From CAIYYX01 sp035530135 (lineage in GTDB: Bacteria; Pseudomonadota; Gammaproteobacteria; Burkholderiales; Rhodocyclaceae), in the NCBI GenBank assembly GCA_035530135.1, contig DATKVJ010000082.1, positions 1 through 6,303 of the forward strand: a DNA stretch of 6,303 nt, in the 5' to 3' direction. Each line of letters starts with the position of its first letter. The first letter of the stretch is position 1. Shown piece after piece: positions 1 to 6,303 of the stretch. Both the position numbers and the translations under genes were made by a program. Under the pieces are notes generated by a model. That model searched no databases. It was not told where the DNA came from and was given only the letters and a program-made list of their open reading frames with translations.

Positions 1-266
1 TCAGCCTGAAGGAGCGGCGCACGCTGGTGCTGATGGTGCGCGAGACGCCGCTGCACAAGGGGCACCTGGAGCTGATGAGCCGCGCTGCCGATTGCGGCGC
101 GGTGATCCTGCCGCCGATGCCGGCCTTCTATCATCATCCGCGGACCATCATGGATCTGATCCACCAGAGCATCGGCAAGGCCCTCGACCAGGTCGGCATC
201 GAGCACCAGCTGTTTCAACGCTGGACCGGCCATGGCCGCAAGGAGAAGCTGCACGTGGCGACATGA
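1..266 (+). CDS. ubiX: UbiX/Pad1-family flavin prenyltransferase, C-terminal part (5' end outside window)
   Basis: The frame is open from base 3 and ends at TGA 264-266, giving 87 residues of a family usually about 190-210 long. It starts at the SLKERR segment, continues through VRETPLH and PPMPAFYHHP, and ends with the usual C-terminal helix (LDQVGIEH). These are hallmark UbiX/Pad1 motifs. The family transfers a dimethylallyl group to reduced FMN, making the prenyl-FMN cofactor for UbiD-type (de)carboxylases in the cytoplasm. Aligned by memory to Pseudomonas aeruginosa UbiX, visible fragment residues K3, R13, E14 and Y43 match active-site Lys129, Arg139, Glu140 and Tyr169. The place of Arg185 is taken by Lys (K59). 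The N-terminal flavin-binding half lies outside the window. The gene ends 167 bases before the transporter operon. Older annotations call such proteins 3-octaprenyl-4-hydroxybenzoate carboxy-lyase or aromatic acid decarboxylase subunit B. The family call is firm; the pathway (ubiquinone or aromatic catabolism) is open. Confidence 0.93.
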   Translation, partial: SLKERRTLVLMVRETPLHKGHLELMSRAADCGAVILPPMPAFYHHPRTIMDLIHQSIGKALDQVGIEHQLFQRWTGHGRKEKLHVAT

Positions 267-381
267 GCCTCGAGCGATCGGGGCCGGGCAACGCCCTTCC
301 TCGGGCGCGGAATGCGGGTTGGCGTCGAGCTTGAGCACTGAACGATTCAAGGGAATTGTCTTTGATCACTGGCATCACCAA

Positions 382-398
382 GGCACGCGATAAGTGCC
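382..398. repeat. Small inverted repeat, possible operator or leader hairpin
   Basis: The arms GGCAC (382-386) and GTGCC (394-398) are perfect 5-bp complements separated by 7 bases (GCGATAA), about 36 bases before the binding-protein start. It could be a regulator half-site pair or a small mRNA hairpin. A 5-bp repeat can also arise by chance, so function is inference only. Confidence 0.3.
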
Positions 399-417
399 GG
401 TAGCTCTCACCAACGAC

Positions 418-424
418 AAAGGAG
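418..424 (+). promoter_or_regulatory. Strong Shine-Dalgarno for the binding-protein gene
   Basis: AAAGGAG lies 9 bases before ATG 434. It is the best ribosome binding site in the window and supports that start. It also fits the high expression usually needed for a periplasmic binding protein relative to its membrane partners. Confidence 0.75.
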
Positions 425-433
425 ACCAAAATC

Positions 434-1753
434 ATGAGCGACACCCGCAATCGTATCGGTTCACCGGCGAACCTCGAATCCACCAACGCCCCCGACCCTA
501 GGCGCCGCTCGGTACTCAGGGCTGCCGGCGGCCTCGCCCTGGCATCGCTATTGCCGGCATCGATGGCCCGCGCGTCAAGTGGCGGCAAGCTGAAAATCGG
601 CTTCGTCAGCCCCCAAACGGGGCCCCTGGCGGTATTCGCGGAGTCCGACGCCTTCACCATCGAGCAGGTCAAACGCGCGGTCGGCGGGGGCTTGAAACTG
701 GGCGGCAGGACCTATGCGGTGGAGATCCTCTACAAGGACTCGCAATCCAATTCCAACCGCGCTTCCGAAGTTGCCTCGGAGTTGATTCTCCAGGACCGGG
801 TCGACCTGGTCTTAGCCGCTTCGACGCCGGCGACCACCATTCCCGTGGCAGACCAGTGCGAACTCAACGGCGTGCCCTGCATCACCACCGACACGCCGTG
901 GCAGCCGTACTTCTTCGGCCGCAAGGGCAATCCGAAGAAGGGTTTCGAGTGGACCTACCATTTTTTCTGGGGTCTCGAGGACGTCATCGGCACCTATACC
1001 AGCATGTGGAGCGAGTTGCCGACCAACAAGGAGGTCGGCAGCCTGTGGCCGAACGATTCCGACGGCAACGCTTGGGGCGATCCCAAGATGGGGTTTCCGC
1101 CGGTGCTGGCGAAGAAGGGCTTCAGGCTGGTCGATAGAGGGCGGTTTCAGTTGCCGTCGGACAATTTTTCGGCCTATATCACCGATTTCAAGAAGAACAA
1201 TGTCGAGATTGTCACGGGTGTCGTGCCGCCCCCCGATTTCGCCAATTTCTGGTCCCAGTCCGGACAGCAGGGTCTGAAGCCCAAGATCGTCACCGTCGCC
1301 AAGGCGACCGAATTTCCGGCCGCGGTAGAGGCGTTCGGCAACCGCGCCGGCGGGCTCTCGGTGGAGGTCTGGTGGTCGCCCGCCTATCCCTTCCACTCCA
1401 GCCTCACCGCCCAGTCCTCGGCCGAGCTGGCAGCGGCCTACACCAAGGCTACCGGGCGGCCGTGGACCATGCCGCTGGGCTTCAGGCACTCCCTGTTCGA
1501 GGTGGCGATCGATGTCCTGAAGCGTGCCGCCGATCGCCATCCGGAGGCGATCAGGAACGCCATCCGCACCACCAGCCTCAATACCGTGGTGGGCTCGATC
1601 GACTTCCGCAAGGGGCCGGTGCCGAATATCGCCAAGACGCCGCTCACCGGCGGCCAATGGCGCAGGGCTGCGAAGGGCTTTGAATTGCTGCTGGTCGACA
1701 ACAGTCAGGCGCCGATGGTGCCGGTACACGACAAGCTGGTCATGCTGAGCTGA
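434..1753 (+). CDS. ABC importer substrate-binding protein, LivJ-type (periplasmic binding protein family 6), Tat-type signal
   Basis: This 439-residue secreted protein captures the ligand for the importer encoded downstream. Residues 1-47 form an export signal: a long n-region, a twin-arginine stretch (RRRSVL, 23-28), a hydrophobic core (about 29-42) and an A-x-A cleavage site after A47 (ARA|SS). The mature protein opens with KLKIGFVSPQTGPLA (52-66), the typical first strand and ligand loop of LivJ/Peripla_BP_6 proteins. C142 and C149 could form a local disulfide. Residues 155-179 are very rich in W, Y and F, and W313-W314 form a second aromatic pair. This favours a ligand larger or more aromatic than leucine, but that is inference. 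Mature length (about 392) is longer than LivJ of E. coli (about 345). ATG 434 is chosen for its strong ribosome binding site. The gene leads the operon, and livG follows 12 bases later. The family call is firm; the ligand is unknown. Confidence 0.93.
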   Translation: MSDTRNRIGSPANLESTNAPDPRRRSVLRAAGGLALASLLPASMARASSGGKLKIGFVSPQTGPLAVFAESDAFTIEQVKRAVGGGLKLGGRTYAVEILYKDSQSNSNRASEVASELILQDRVDLVLAASTPATTIPVADQCELNGVPCITTDTPWQPYFFGRKGNPKKGFEWTYHFFWGLEDVIGTYTSMWSELPTNKEVGSLWPNDSDGNAWGDPKMGFPPVLAKKGFRLVDRGRFQLPSDNFSAYITDFKKNNVEIVTGVVPPPDFANFWSQSGQQGLKPKIVTVAKATEFPAAVEAFGNRAGGLSVEVWWSPAYPFHSSLTAQSSAELAAAYTKATGRPWTMPLGFRHSLFEVAIDVLKRAADRHPEAIRNAIRTTSLNTVVGSIDFRKGPVPNIAKTPLTGGQWRRAAKGFELLLVDNSQAPMVPVHDKLVMLS

Positions 1754-1765
1754 GCACGCCCGACC

Positions 1766-2481
<716 letters not shown>

Positions 2482-2485
<4 letters not shown>

Positions 2486-3180
2486 GTTTGCTCGAGGTCG
2501 ATGGACTGATCGCCTTCTACGGTGATTTCCAGGCCTTGTTCGGCATCAGCCTGCACGTCGCCGAGGGCGAGGCGGTGGCCTTGATCGGATCCAACGGCGC
2601 CGGCAAATCGACCTTGTTGCGCGCGCTCACCGGACTCATGCCGATCGGCGGCGGCGACGCGCGCTTCGACGGGGCGGCGCTGGCGTCGCTGCCGGCGCAT
2701 CGCATCGTCGCTCGCGGTTTGGCGCTGGTGCCCGAGGGCCGTCGGCTGTTCCCCAGCTTGTCGGTGGAGGAAAACCTGCTGATGGGCGCCTACGCCGGGC
2801 GTTCGGGTCCCTGGAACCTGGGCCGGGTCTACGATCTGTTCCCGGTGCTGGGCGAGCGCGCGCGGCTGCCGAGCACCGCGCTCTCCGGCGGCCAGCAGCA
2901 GATGGTGGCGATCGGCCGCGCGCTGATGTCCAATCCGCGTCTGCTGCTGTGCGACGAGCTCTCGCTGGGGCTGGCGCCGGTCGTGATCCGGGATATCTAC
3001 GCCGGCCTGCCGGCGATCCGTGCTGAAGGCACGGCGGTACTGGTGGTCGAGCAGGACACCGGACAGGCGTTGCGGGTGGCGGACCGCGTCTATTGTTTTC
3101 AGGAAGGCAGAGTGTCGCTGGAAGGCCGCCCCGGCGAACTCGGCCGCGAAAGGATTTCGCAAGCCTATTTCGGAGTGTGA
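2482..3180 (+). CDS. livF: ABC importer ATP-binding protein, LivF-type
   Basis: This 232-residue second ATPase subunit would pair with the LivG-type protein. It has all canonical elements: Walker A GSNGAGKST (36-44), the Q-loop region replaced by PEGRRLFPSLSVEENL (84-99) as is usual for LivF, a perfect LSGGQ signature (134-138), Walker B LLLCDE (154-159) and the D-loop LGLAP (162-166). The switch position reads VEQD (189-192) with Gln instead of His, again typical of LivF. Because this subunit carries a perfect signature and its partner does not, the heterodimer probably has one consensus and one altered ATP site (inference). ATG 2482 overlaps the livG stop by four bases (ATGA), the classic arrangement for coupled translation. 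Length matches the family (about 235). Symbol by homology only; substrate unknown. Confidence 0.94.
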
Positions 3181-3182
3181 AC

Positions 3183-4055
3183 ATGGCCGAATGGATCAAC
3201 ACCCTACTCCAGGGGCTACTCACCGGCGGCCTCTATGCGCTTTTCGCAGCCGGGCTTTCGCTTTCATTCGGCGTGATGCGGATGATCAATATCGCCCACG
3301 GCGATTTCGCCGTCCTGGCAGCCTACGGCGCCATCGCGCTGGCGGGGTCGCTGGGCCTGAACCCGCTCGAGACGATGGTCACCGTGGTGCCGGCAATGGC
3401 GGCGCTGGGCTATCTACTGCAACGGCTGGTGCTCAATCGCACCCTGGGCACCGACGTGTTGCGCCCGCTGCTGGTCACCTTCGGCTTTTCGATCCTGATC
3501 CAGAATCTGCTGCAGGAAGCTTTCACCGCCGACTCGCGCAGCCTGCACGCCGGGCCTTTCGGTACCGCCAGCCTGGCGCTGGGCGGCAATATCGCCATCG
3601 GCCTGATGCCGCTGACGGTCATGGCCACCGCGGTGGTGAGCCTCGCCGGGATGCAATGGCTGTTTTCGCACACCGCGCTGGGACGCGCCTTCCGCGCCGC
3701 CGCCGACGACCACGAGGTCGTGCGCCTGATGGGTGTCGATAACCGCCACATCTATGCCATGGCGATGGCCATCGCCATGGCGCTGGTGGCGGTGGCGGGC
3801 GTCTTTCTGGCGCTGCAAACCAATATATCTCCGAGCGCCGGCCCGGCGCGGCTGCTGTACGCCTTCGAGGCGGTGATCATCGGCGGCCTGGGCTCGCTGT
3901 GGGGCACGCTGGTGGGCGGCATAGTGCTGGGCCTGGCGCAGGCGGTTGGCGCCAAATTCAGCCCGGGCTGGGGCATTCTCGCCGGCCACCTGACATTCCT
4001 GGCGGTGCTGGTGGCCCGGCCCGCCGGCCTGTTCCCGGCCAGCCGCGACCGTTGA
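3183..4055 (+). CDS. livH: ABC importer permease, LivH-type
   Basis: This 290-residue integral inner-membrane protein of the branched-chain amino acid permease family forms half of the translocation pore. Hydrophobic segments lie near residues 8-30, 40-58, 62-83, 93-112, 136-160, 188-212, 224-252 and 262-280. The N-terminal signature (GGLYALFAAGLSLSFGVMRM, then INIAHGDF) and the C-terminal IGGLGSLWGTLVGG (233-246) are diagnostic. The cytoplasmic coupling segment ALGRAFRAAADD, then EVVRLMGV (165-185), docks with the ATPases. ATG 3183 is chosen over in-frame starts further upstream, which would lie inside livF. It sits 2 bases after the livF stop, with GGAG at 3172-3175 seven bases before it. 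Length matches E. coli LivH (about 308). A 26-bp perfect palindrome lies inside the gene at 3756-3781, encoding a Met-Ala repeat in a membrane helix. Confidence 0.93.
   Translation: MAEWINTLLQGLLTGGLYALFAAGLSLSFGVMRMINIAHGDFAVLAAYGAIALAGSLGLNPLETMVTVVPAMAALGYLLQRLVLNRTLGTDVLRPLLVTFGFSILIQNLLQEAFTADSRSLHAGPFGTASLALGGNIAIGLMPLTVMATAVVSLAGMQWLFSHTALGRAFRAAADDHEVVRLMGVDNRHIYAMAMAIAMALVAVAGVFLALQTNISPSAGPARLLYAFEAVIIGGLGSLWGTLVGGIVLGLAQAVGAKFSPGWGILAGHLTFLAVLVARPAGLFPASRDR
3756..3781. repeat. 26-bp perfect palindrome inside livH
   Basis: The left half GCCATGGCGATGG (3756-3768) is exactly complementary to the right half CCATCGCCATGGC (3769-3781). It encodes alternating Met and Ala residues (about 192-200) at the start of a membrane helix. 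The repetitive codons make such symmetry easier to reach by chance, but 13 consecutive pairs is long. Whether the mRNA hairpin or DNA symmetry has a role is unknown. Confidence 0.8.
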
Positions 4056-4063
4056 GACGCCAG

Positions 4064-5080
4064 ATGACCTCCTCCACGCAAGTCCTCCCGACTCCCGCCA
4101 TGGGCGCCAGCCGCGTCGGCCGCCTTGGCGTCGCCGCGGCAATGGCGCTGACCGCCGCCGCCTGTTCCATGCCCTGGTGGGCCGATCGCTGGACGCAACT
4201 ATGGCTGACCGAGTTCCTCTACACCTTGGCGCTGGCGCAGGGCTGGAATCTGCTGGCGGGCTACGGCGGCTTGTTGTCGGTGGGTCAGCAGGCGTTCGTC
4301 GGCATTGGGGGCTATCTGCTGGTGGTGTTCAGCCTCAACCTTGGCCTGAATCCCTTTCTGGTCATCCCCCTGGCCGGGCTGGTGTCGGCCGTGATCGCGG
4401 TACCGATGGCGGCGGTGCTGTTCCGTTTGCGCGGCGCGTATTTTGCCGTTGGCACCTGGGTAGTCGCCGAGGTGTTGAGGCTGCTGGTCGCCAACGACGA
4501 CACCCTGGGCGGTGGCACCGGGACGTCGATCACCAGCAGCTTGATCGGCGTGCCGGCCTGGCAGCGCAGCGCGCTGACGCTGTGGATCGCGCTGGCCTTG
4601 GGCGTGGGCGGCACACTGCTGGTCTACCTGCTGCTGCGCTCGCGCCTCGGCCTCGCGCTGACTGCCGTCCGCGACGGTGAAGCCGCCGCCGGTAGTCTCG
4701 GAATTTCGGTGCGGCGCATCAAGTGGTTCGTCTATTTGGCAGCGGCCGTCTGGTGTGGCATGACCGGGGCGCTGATTTTCATCACCAAGCTGCGCATCTC
4801 GCCGGATGCGGCATTTTCGATCAACTGGACCACAACGACCCTATTTGTCGTGGTGATTGGCGGCATCGGCACCATCGAGGGACCGATCATCGGAACCGTG
4901 GTGTTTTTCCTGCTGCGCGGCGTCCTGTCCGATTTCGGCAGTTGGTATCTGATCACCCTGGGCGCAGTGGCGGTACTCTTCATGCTGTGGGCACCGTCCG
5001 GCCTCTGGGGGCTGGTGACTCGTCGCTTCGCGGTGCGCATCTTCCCGGTGCAGCGGCGAGTCGGACGAGGAGGCGGGTAA
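4064..5080 (+). CDS. livM: ABC importer permease, LivM-type
   Basis: This 338-residue second permease subunit would form the pore with the LivH-type protein. The family core starts at NLLAGYGGLLSVGQQAFVGI (62-81), a diagnostic LivM motif. The coupling segment RSRLGLALTAVRDGEAAAGS (192-211) follows, then GGIGTIEGPIIGT (266-278) near the C-terminal helices. The first about 20 residues are polar and cytoplasmic, followed by a hydrophobic segment (21-39) and further membrane spans to about 316. The basic tail (RRFAVRIFPVQRRVGR) is cytoplasmic by the positive-inside rule. ATG 4064 lies 8 bases after the livH stop. No good Shine-Dalgarno is visible, so coupled translation is likely. ATG 4100 (residue 13) is an alternative start, also without a ribosome binding site. 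E. coli LivM is longer (about 425). This compact version is common in bacterial homologues. Last gene of the transporter set. Confidence 0.92.
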   Translation: MTSSTQVLPTPAMGASRVGRLGVAAAMALTAAACSMPWWADRWTQLWLTEFLYTLALAQGWNLLAGYGGLLSVGQQAFVGIGGYLLVVFSLNLGLNPFLVIPLAGLVSAVIAVPMAAVLFRLRGAYFAVGTWVVAEVLRLLVANDDTLGGGTGTSITSSLIGVPAWQRSALTLWIALALGVGGTLLVYLLLRSRLGLALTAVRDGEAAAGSLGISVRRIKWFVYLAAAVWCGMTGALIFITKLRISPDAAFSINWTTTTLFVVVIGGIGTIEGPIIGTVVFFLLRGVLSDFGSWYLITLGAVAVLFMLWAPSGLWGLVTRRFAVRIFPVQRRVGRGGG

Positions 5081-5162
5081 TTGGTCGAGATCGTGGCCGC
5101 GGGCGGCATCCGGCCAGAATTGTCGTTGGACTGAGGCGCCACCACCGAAGGCACTTCCTCTG

Positions 5163-5870
5163 ATGCATTCGAAACCCATAAGCCCTGCCGCGAGCAGCGC
5201 CTACCGCGCGCTCATCTTCGACTTCGAGGGTACGCTGGTCGATTTTCAGTGGCAGCTGGAACCGGCCGAAGCCGAGTTACGGTCTGCGTTCGCCGAACTC
5301 GGGTTTGCCGGCGACGATTTTGCTCATGGCAATTACGCCACCATGTGGAACGCCGCCGCCGACTCGCTTGCGCCGCAGGGGCGGATGGCCGAACTGCGCC
5401 GGGCGCTCTCGCCCATTTACGACCGCTGGGATTTTGACGCGCTCAAGAGATGGGCGCCGCGCCCGGGCGCGGCGGAGCTGCTCCGCCGCTTCGCGGCCGG
5501 AGGCTTGCTCGTCGGCATGGTCAGCAATGTGGGGCGGGGGGCGCTCGCAGGAGCTCTGCAGCGTTTCGACTTCGCCCGATGCCTATCGCCGGTGGTGAGC
5601 CGTGACGACGTGAGCACCATGAAGCCGAGCGCGGAGGGGATTTTGCGGGTGCTTTCGGAATGGCATTTTGCGGCGGACGAGGTGCTCTTCGTCGGCGACA
5701 GTCGCGCCGACGTATTCGGTGCGCGAGCGGCCGGCTTGCCGGTAGCCATCATCAGGGGCGGGGAGTGTGACGAAACTGCCTTTGCCGAGCATCCGCCCGA
5801 CTACATGATTTCGCAATTGGGGGAGCTTGTCGATCTACCGCTCGATGGTTTCTTACCCGGTACCCGGTAA
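5163..5870 (+). CDS. HAD-superfamily hydrolase with DxE variant of motif I
   Basis: This 235-residue cytoplasmic protein has the layout of subfamily IA haloacid dehalogenase-like hydrolases, mostly phosphatases or phosphomutases. Motif I is LIFDFEGTLVD (17-27): nucleophile D20 is present, but the usual second Asp (general acid/base) is E22. Residues about 25-98 form a helical cap. Motif II serine is S121 in MVSN, motif III lysine is K154 in MKPS, and motif IV is VGDSRAD (177-183) with D179 and D183 for magnesium. All other catalytic positions are intact, so the protein is probably active, with E22 altering rate or substrate. ATG 5163 is preceded by a weak GAAGG at 5147-5151. The gene lies 82 bases after livM and 103 before the second ubiX-like gene, in the same direction, so it may belong to either unit. 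Substrate unknown; related names would be phosphoglycolate phosphatase-like or beta-phosphoglucomutase-like. Confidence 0.87.
   Translation: MHSKPISPAASSAYRALIFDFEGTLVDFQWQLEPAEAELRSAFAELGFAGDDFAHGNYATMWNAAADSLAPQGRMAELRRALSPIYDRWDFDALKRWAPRPGAAELLRRFAAGGLLVGMVSNVGRGALAGALQRFDFARCLSPVVSRDDVSTMKPSAEGILRVLSEWHFAADEVLFVGDSRADVFGARAAGLPVAIIRGGECDETAFAEHPPDYMISQLGELVDLPLDGFLPGTR
5455..5474. repeat. 20-bp perfect GC palindrome inside the HAD gene
   Basis: The arm CGCCGCGCCC (5455-5464) is followed directly by its exact reverse complement (5465-5474). It consists only of G and C and overlaps the next inverted repeat by six bases, so the two hairpins could not form at once in one RNA. It falls in codons for the segment around residues 98-104. 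Confidence 0.75.
5469..5489. repeat. Overlapping inverted repeat, 10-bp arms, inside the HAD gene
   Basis: The arms GCGGCGGAGC (5469-5478) and GCTCCGCCGC (5480-5489) are perfect complements around a single T at 5479. The codons specify AAELLRR in an amphipathic helix after the cap domain. Codon bias alone could explain it. Confidence 0.75.
5853..5870. repeat. 18-bp imperfect dyad over the HAD stop codon
   Basis: The outer arms TTACC (5853-5857) and GGTAA (5866-5870) flank a central GGTACC (5859-5864), with one C/C mismatch on each side of the centre, so eight of nine pairs match. The same bases read as a tandem direct repeat TACCCGG TACCCGG (5854-5867). No T-run follows, so it is not a standard terminator. 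An operator for the downstream gene is possible but unproven. Confidence 0.5.
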
Positions 5871-5973
5871 CCAAGGCACATTTGCCCAATAGTGGCTTCC
5901 CGGCGGCCGAGTCGAGTAAGATGGAGACCCCGGCGCGAGCCGCCTGAGAAGAAAAATGGGCAGGAAAGCTGCG
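5871..5973 (+). promoter_or_regulatory. Intergenic gap upstream of the second ubiX-like gene
   Basis: These 103 bases may carry a promoter for the downstream gene. A small GGCA/TGCC repeat lies at 5875-5886. TAAGAT at 5917-5922 resembles a -10 box, but no matching -35 is seen at 16-18 bases. Purine-rich sequence (GAGAAGAAAAA) precedes an in-frame upstream ATG at 5956. AGGAAA at 5962-5967 precedes ATG 5974 with better spacing. Confidence 0.35.
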
Positions 5974-6303
5974 ATGTCAGGAGAGCGTACGACTCTGCAA
6001 AATCTGCCGCTGGTGGTTGCGATCACCGGTGCGACGGGGGTGATTTACGGGGTGGAGATGCTGCGGGTGCTGAAGGAGCTGGGGCAGGAGACCCACCTGA
6101 TCCTGTCCGAGGCGGCGGCGATGAACCTTTCGATCGAGACCGAATACTCGCTGGAGGAGGTGAAGTCGCTGGCGAGCGTGGTCTATAGCAACAAGGACGT
6201 CGGGGCGGCGGTGGCCAGCGGTTCGTTCCGCACCCGGGGCATGATCGTGGCGCCTTGCACGATCAAGACGCTGTCGGCGATCGCCAATTCCTTCACCTAC
6301 AAC
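5974..6303 (+). CDS. ubiX: Second UbiX/Pad1-family flavin prenyltransferase, N-terminal part (3' end outside window)
   Basis: This is an open frame of 110 codons running off the right edge. Residues 13-26 (LVVAITGATGVIYG) form the flavin-binding P-loop-like motif of UbiX. T21 stands where P. aeruginosa UbiX has Ser15 (by memory alignment). E55 in SIETEYS matches catalytic Glu49, and SGSF (82-85) and MIVAPCTIKTLSAIA (90-104) are the next conserved blocks. The family makes prenyl-FMN from FMNH2 and dimethylallyl phosphate for UbiD-type enzymes. The visible part ends about 15 residues before the KERR motif with which the left-edge gene begins, so the two fragments cover complementary halves and cannot be compared directly. 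ATG 5974 is preferred because AGGAAA sits a few bases upstream. ATG 5956, in frame, would add six residues (MGRKAA). Expected full length is about 200. A UbiD partner may lie downstream. Confidence 0.92.
   Translation, partial: MSGERTTLQNLPLVVAITGATGVIYGVEMLRVLKELGQETHLILSEAAAMNLSIETEYSLEEVKSLASVVYSNKDVGAAVASGSFRTRGMIVAPCTIKTLSAIANSFTYN

Larger units (their letters stand above)
267..433 (+). promoter_or_regulatory. Intergenic leader upstream of the transporter operon
   Basis: These 167 bases separate the ubiX stop from the binding-protein start and are the natural place for the operon promoter. They hold a weak 4-bp GGGC/GCCC hairpin at 286-296 with no T-run, so it is not a convincing terminator. 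They also hold an inverted repeat at 382-398 and a strong ribosome binding site just before 434. The part from about 340 onward is visibly less GC-rich than the surrounding coding DNA, as expected for a promoter. I could not find a -35/-10 pair with acceptable spacing, so no promoter is placed. Read-through from the upstream ubiX gene is equally possible. Confidence 0.45.

Noticed and set aside
286..296. GGGC-AAC-GCCC hairpin after the left ubiX as a terminator
   Set aside because: The stem is only four pairs and no T-run follows; not enough for a rho-independent terminator.
340..433. Sigma-70 promoter candidates using TTGTCT or TTGATC with CGATAA
   Set aside because: The spacings are about 26 and 20 bases, outside the usual 16-18, so no promoter was placed.
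148..672. Minus-strand open frame of 174 codons across the first intergenic gap
   Set aside because: It overlaps the ubiX end and the SBP signal region antisense, with Arg/Ala/Pro-rich translation and no motif. The plus-strand genes there are well supported.
3009..3024. CGCCGGC/GCCGGCG inverted repeat in livF
   Set aside because: Seven-base GC arms are common in GC-rich coding DNA and this one has no distinguishing context.
3020..3742. Plus-strand open frame of 240 codons overlapping livF and livH
   Set aside because: It is out of frame with both strongly supported genes, and its translation is Arg/Gly/Ala-rich with no domain.
4142..4171. Lipobox-like TAAACS near the LivM N-terminus
   Set aside because: The position -3 residue is not a typical Leu, and the segment is the first membrane span of a permease rather than a lipoprotein signal.
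5081..5134. TTG-started 17-codon frame directly after the livM stop
   Set aside because: There is no ribosome binding site, it is very short and has no known motif. It is in frame with livM, so it could be an eroded extension, but nothing supports translation.

Overview
The window is GC-rich (by eye in the mid-60s percent), with short intergenic gaps. All genes run in the same direction, and G/C is strongly preferred at third codon positions. Gene content and protein style suggest a free-living proteobacterium, most likely an alphaproteobacterium or similar soil/water degrader. That taxonomic guess is inference, because no rRNA or marker gene is present.

Layout, all on the + strand. (1) 1-266: the C-terminal part of a UbiX/Pad1-family flavin prenyltransferase, cut by the left edge. 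(2) 267-433: a leader with a small inverted repeat and a strong Shine-Dalgarno. (3) 434-5080: a complete five-gene branched-chain-amino-acid-type (LivJ-G-F-H-M, HAAT family) ABC importer. It comprises a Tat-type secreted substrate-binding protein, two ATPases and two permeases, in the order SBP, LivG, LivF, LivH, LivM, with gaps of 12, -4, 2 and 8 bases. (4) 5163-5870: a HAD-superfamily hydrolase with a DxE variant of motif I. (5) 5974-6303: the N-terminal part of a second UbiX/Pad1-family gene, cut by the right edge.

How the genes may work together: UbiX enzymes make prenylated FMN, the cofactor of UbiD-family (de)carboxylases, many of which act on aromatic or unsaturated acids. An importer placed between two UbiX homologues, with a binding protein rich in aromatic residues near its likely ligand cleft, suggests uptake of an aromatic or related carboxylate feeding a prFMN-dependent (de)carboxylation pathway. 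No UbiD, ring-cleaving enzyme or CoA ligase is visible here, so this is inference from context. The HAD protein could act on a phosphorylated intermediate or by-product, but nothing in the sequence fixes its substrate.

The items most worth a second look are the paired UbiX homologues bracketing the transporter, the non-canonical ABC signature in LivG, the Asp-to-Glu change in the HAD active site, and unusually long perfect inverted repeats inside the livH and HAD coding sequences. I see no mobile element, CRISPR array, tRNA or rRNA, and no convincing rho-independent terminator.
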